Positions 62,559 to 64,000 of a DNA stretch of 64,000 bases are shown here, piece by piece. Source of the stretch: Panagrolaimus kolymaensis (Eukaryota; Nematoda; Chromadorea; Rhabditida; Panagrolaimidae); NCBI GenBank assembly GCA_028622995.1, contig JAJQJQ010000020.1, forward strand, positions 62,001-126,000, written 5' to 3'. The notes below the pieces were generated by a model. That model searched no databases and had not been told where the DNA came from. It saw only the letters and a list, made by a program, of their open reading frames with translations. A program made the position numbers and the translations under genes. The stretch's first letter is position 1; each line of letters opens with the position of its first letter.

Positions 62559-64000
62559 TTTAGTCCATGGGTTGCGCCTTAATAAAATCAATTAATACAT
62601 CATGATGAAGTCTTATTTCATCCAATAAATGTAAAGTGGAAGCATTTCGTCGTTTTCTTGCAATTGCAACTGCATCTCTTATGGTTGGATAAAAATTTGA
62701 TTTTGGAACATATTTATAAAATCCACAAGCTTCAAATAAATCTCGAACCGGTGCTAAAAAAATAAAAGTTCATTTACGGCAATTTTTAAGGATGCTTTAC
62801 CTTTAGCGGCAGCAAAATAAACTAATACTTTTTGATTTCTCATTTCAGTAAAAACTTCTTTGAGCGCGTTGACACCCATATAATCAACAAATGTAAAACC
62901 CGAACAATCAATAACAAAGTGACGATATAATAAACTTGCAAATGGTTTATCTGGCTGAAAAATAAATAAAAAGGATTTATTTATCTAAAGATTTTTTTCA
63001 TATGACTTACAGGAATGTATTCAGACGCAGATCGTACAGTTAAAACATTGCTAGCAATTTCTTCAGCTTCATCTGGAGAAATTTTAATTTCTTCAGGTAA
63101 AATGCTTTGAGGAGTAAGGGCTGGTCTTTGTGTTTTCCATTTTTCGACAGCAACTTCGATATTTCTTTTAAATCTTTCAACATTAGTGAAAAGTAATGGA
63201 GAATCAAAGCGGAAAATACAAATTCCCTAAAAAAATATTCATTTTTAATAAATGTTTTGGGAGAATTCACTTACATTATGATCAACGACAGAGCTATATC
63301 GTTCTGAATCTCTAAAATCACTGGTTCCTTGAAGAGTTGCAAGAAAATGCCAACGTGGAAATTGGGTTCGAAATACAGTAGTCATTAAAGCATAAATTAT
63401 TGCAACACCAAGTCCTGGTGTAACATCCCATGCCACTGTTGCAACAAAGCTTACAACCCAAATACTGCAATCAACTTTGGATAAAGGCCAAATTTGTGGA
63501 ATATCAGCAAATTTTTTAGCCATCCCTTTAAGTGCTACAATTACAATGGCAGATAAAACGCACATTGGAAGAGTTTCAAGCCATTGACCAACATAACCAA
63601 TAATTGATGCAAGAAAAAGTGTTGAAGCTATTGTCGAAAGTTGAGTTTTTGTTCCAGCTTCAACATTTACCAAAGTTCTTCCAAGTGAGCAAGAAACAGG
63701 ATAAACTGGGAAGAAGGCTGAGAGGGAAGAAGATAAACCTAAGGCATAAAGTTCTTGACCGGGGTCAACCTTATAATTAAGTTTTTTAGCAAACATTTTT
63801 GCGAGAGAAATATGAACTGCGACCACAACCACTGCAATTGAAAGTCCATCAAGAAATAGATTGGGTAATTCAGAAATAACCGGCATATGTGGCGTTGGAA
63901 GGCTGAAAATCAAATGATGAATTTTTATCTTTAATTAAATAGGTAAGCTTCATAGCAAAAATATTTTTCACACACTTTTATGTCATCTATTTTCAAAGCA
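62559..64000 (-). CDS. SLC26 (SulP) anion transporter with STAS domain, 5' part off the window
   Basis: Membrane anion exchanger of the sulfate permease family. The stop is TAA at 62559-62561 on the minus strand; the N-terminal half lies beyond base 64000. Visible: membrane spans (LFLDGLSIAVVVVAVHISLA, then LSTIASTLFLASIIGYVGQW), the family block YALGLSSSLSAFFPVYPVSCSLGRTLV, and a second set of spans to TPGLGVAIIYALMTTVFR. A cytoplasmic STAS domain follows (IVCIFRFDSPLLFTNVERFK, HFVIDCSGFTFVDYMGVNAL, and RDLFEACGFYKYVP). An exon end is visible near 63977-64000. Order and spacing fit SLC26 (C. elegans sulp genes). It converges on the SLC1 gene with a 230-base gap. Confidence 0.9.

Overview
The window looks like the genome of a nematode. 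It is AT-rich, genes are split by many introns of about 45-60 bases that start GTAAG/GTA and end TTTTAG or TTTCAG, and the gene content is metazoan with nematode flavour: a PTP-family phosphatase, a DDH Argonaute, a GT92 glycosyltransferase, a ShKT-tailed carboxypeptidase, a 7TM receptor and a class 1 semaphorin. Close spacing on one strand, with an AATAAA then a T-rich AG just before the next ATG, suggests spliced-leader operons. I cannot name the species.

Layout. 1-2.0 kb: 3' half of a tyrosine phosphatase, a stray AGC-kinase exon and a small Gly/Asn/Thr-rich gene carrying an exact 281-bp tandem duplication. 2.1-3.5 kb: RMND5/Gid2 subunit of the CTLH ubiquitin ligase. 4.5-7.6 kb: Argonaute. 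8.4-11.6 kb: secreted M14 zinc carboxypeptidase with a mucin-like stretch and a ShKT domain. 11.7-13.05 kb (minus): membrane protein with a TSP1-like ectodomain; one intron holds a 219-bp near-perfect palindrome. 13.5-14.6 kb (minus): 7TM receptor. 15.5-24.1 kb: ATM checkpoint kinase. 24.3-25.6 kb (minus): a decayed gene. 26.3-28.2 kb (minus): BRD8-like bromodomain protein. 29.3-31.0 kb: GT92 glycosyltransferase. 31.5-34.7 kb: SDE2 and a ribosomal-L1-domain protein, probably one operon. 34.7-41.8 kb: 7 kb with no gene seen. 41.8-48.5 kb: transmembrane semaphorin with a 4.07-kb first intron. 49.4-52.8 kb: two C2H2 zinc-finger genes. 53.1-59.75 kb (minus): PMS2, XPA and a low-complexity SR/RGG-like protein, head to tail. 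60.4-62.3 kb: SLC1-family transporter with altered substrate-site residues. 62.6-64 kb (minus): 3' part of an SLC26 anion transporter.

Themes. Three genome-maintenance genes (ATM, PMS2, XPA) plus SDE2 (replication stress and splicing in other organisms) lie within about 42 kb; XPA and PMS2 look co-transcribed. The most unusual single observations are the reciprocal Thr/Asn change and the shortened HP2 tip in the SLC1 transporter, the intronic palindrome, the exact 281-bp duplication that breaks its own reading frame, and the multiply disabled gene next to ATM. I see no CRISPR array, rRNA gene or convincing tRNA.
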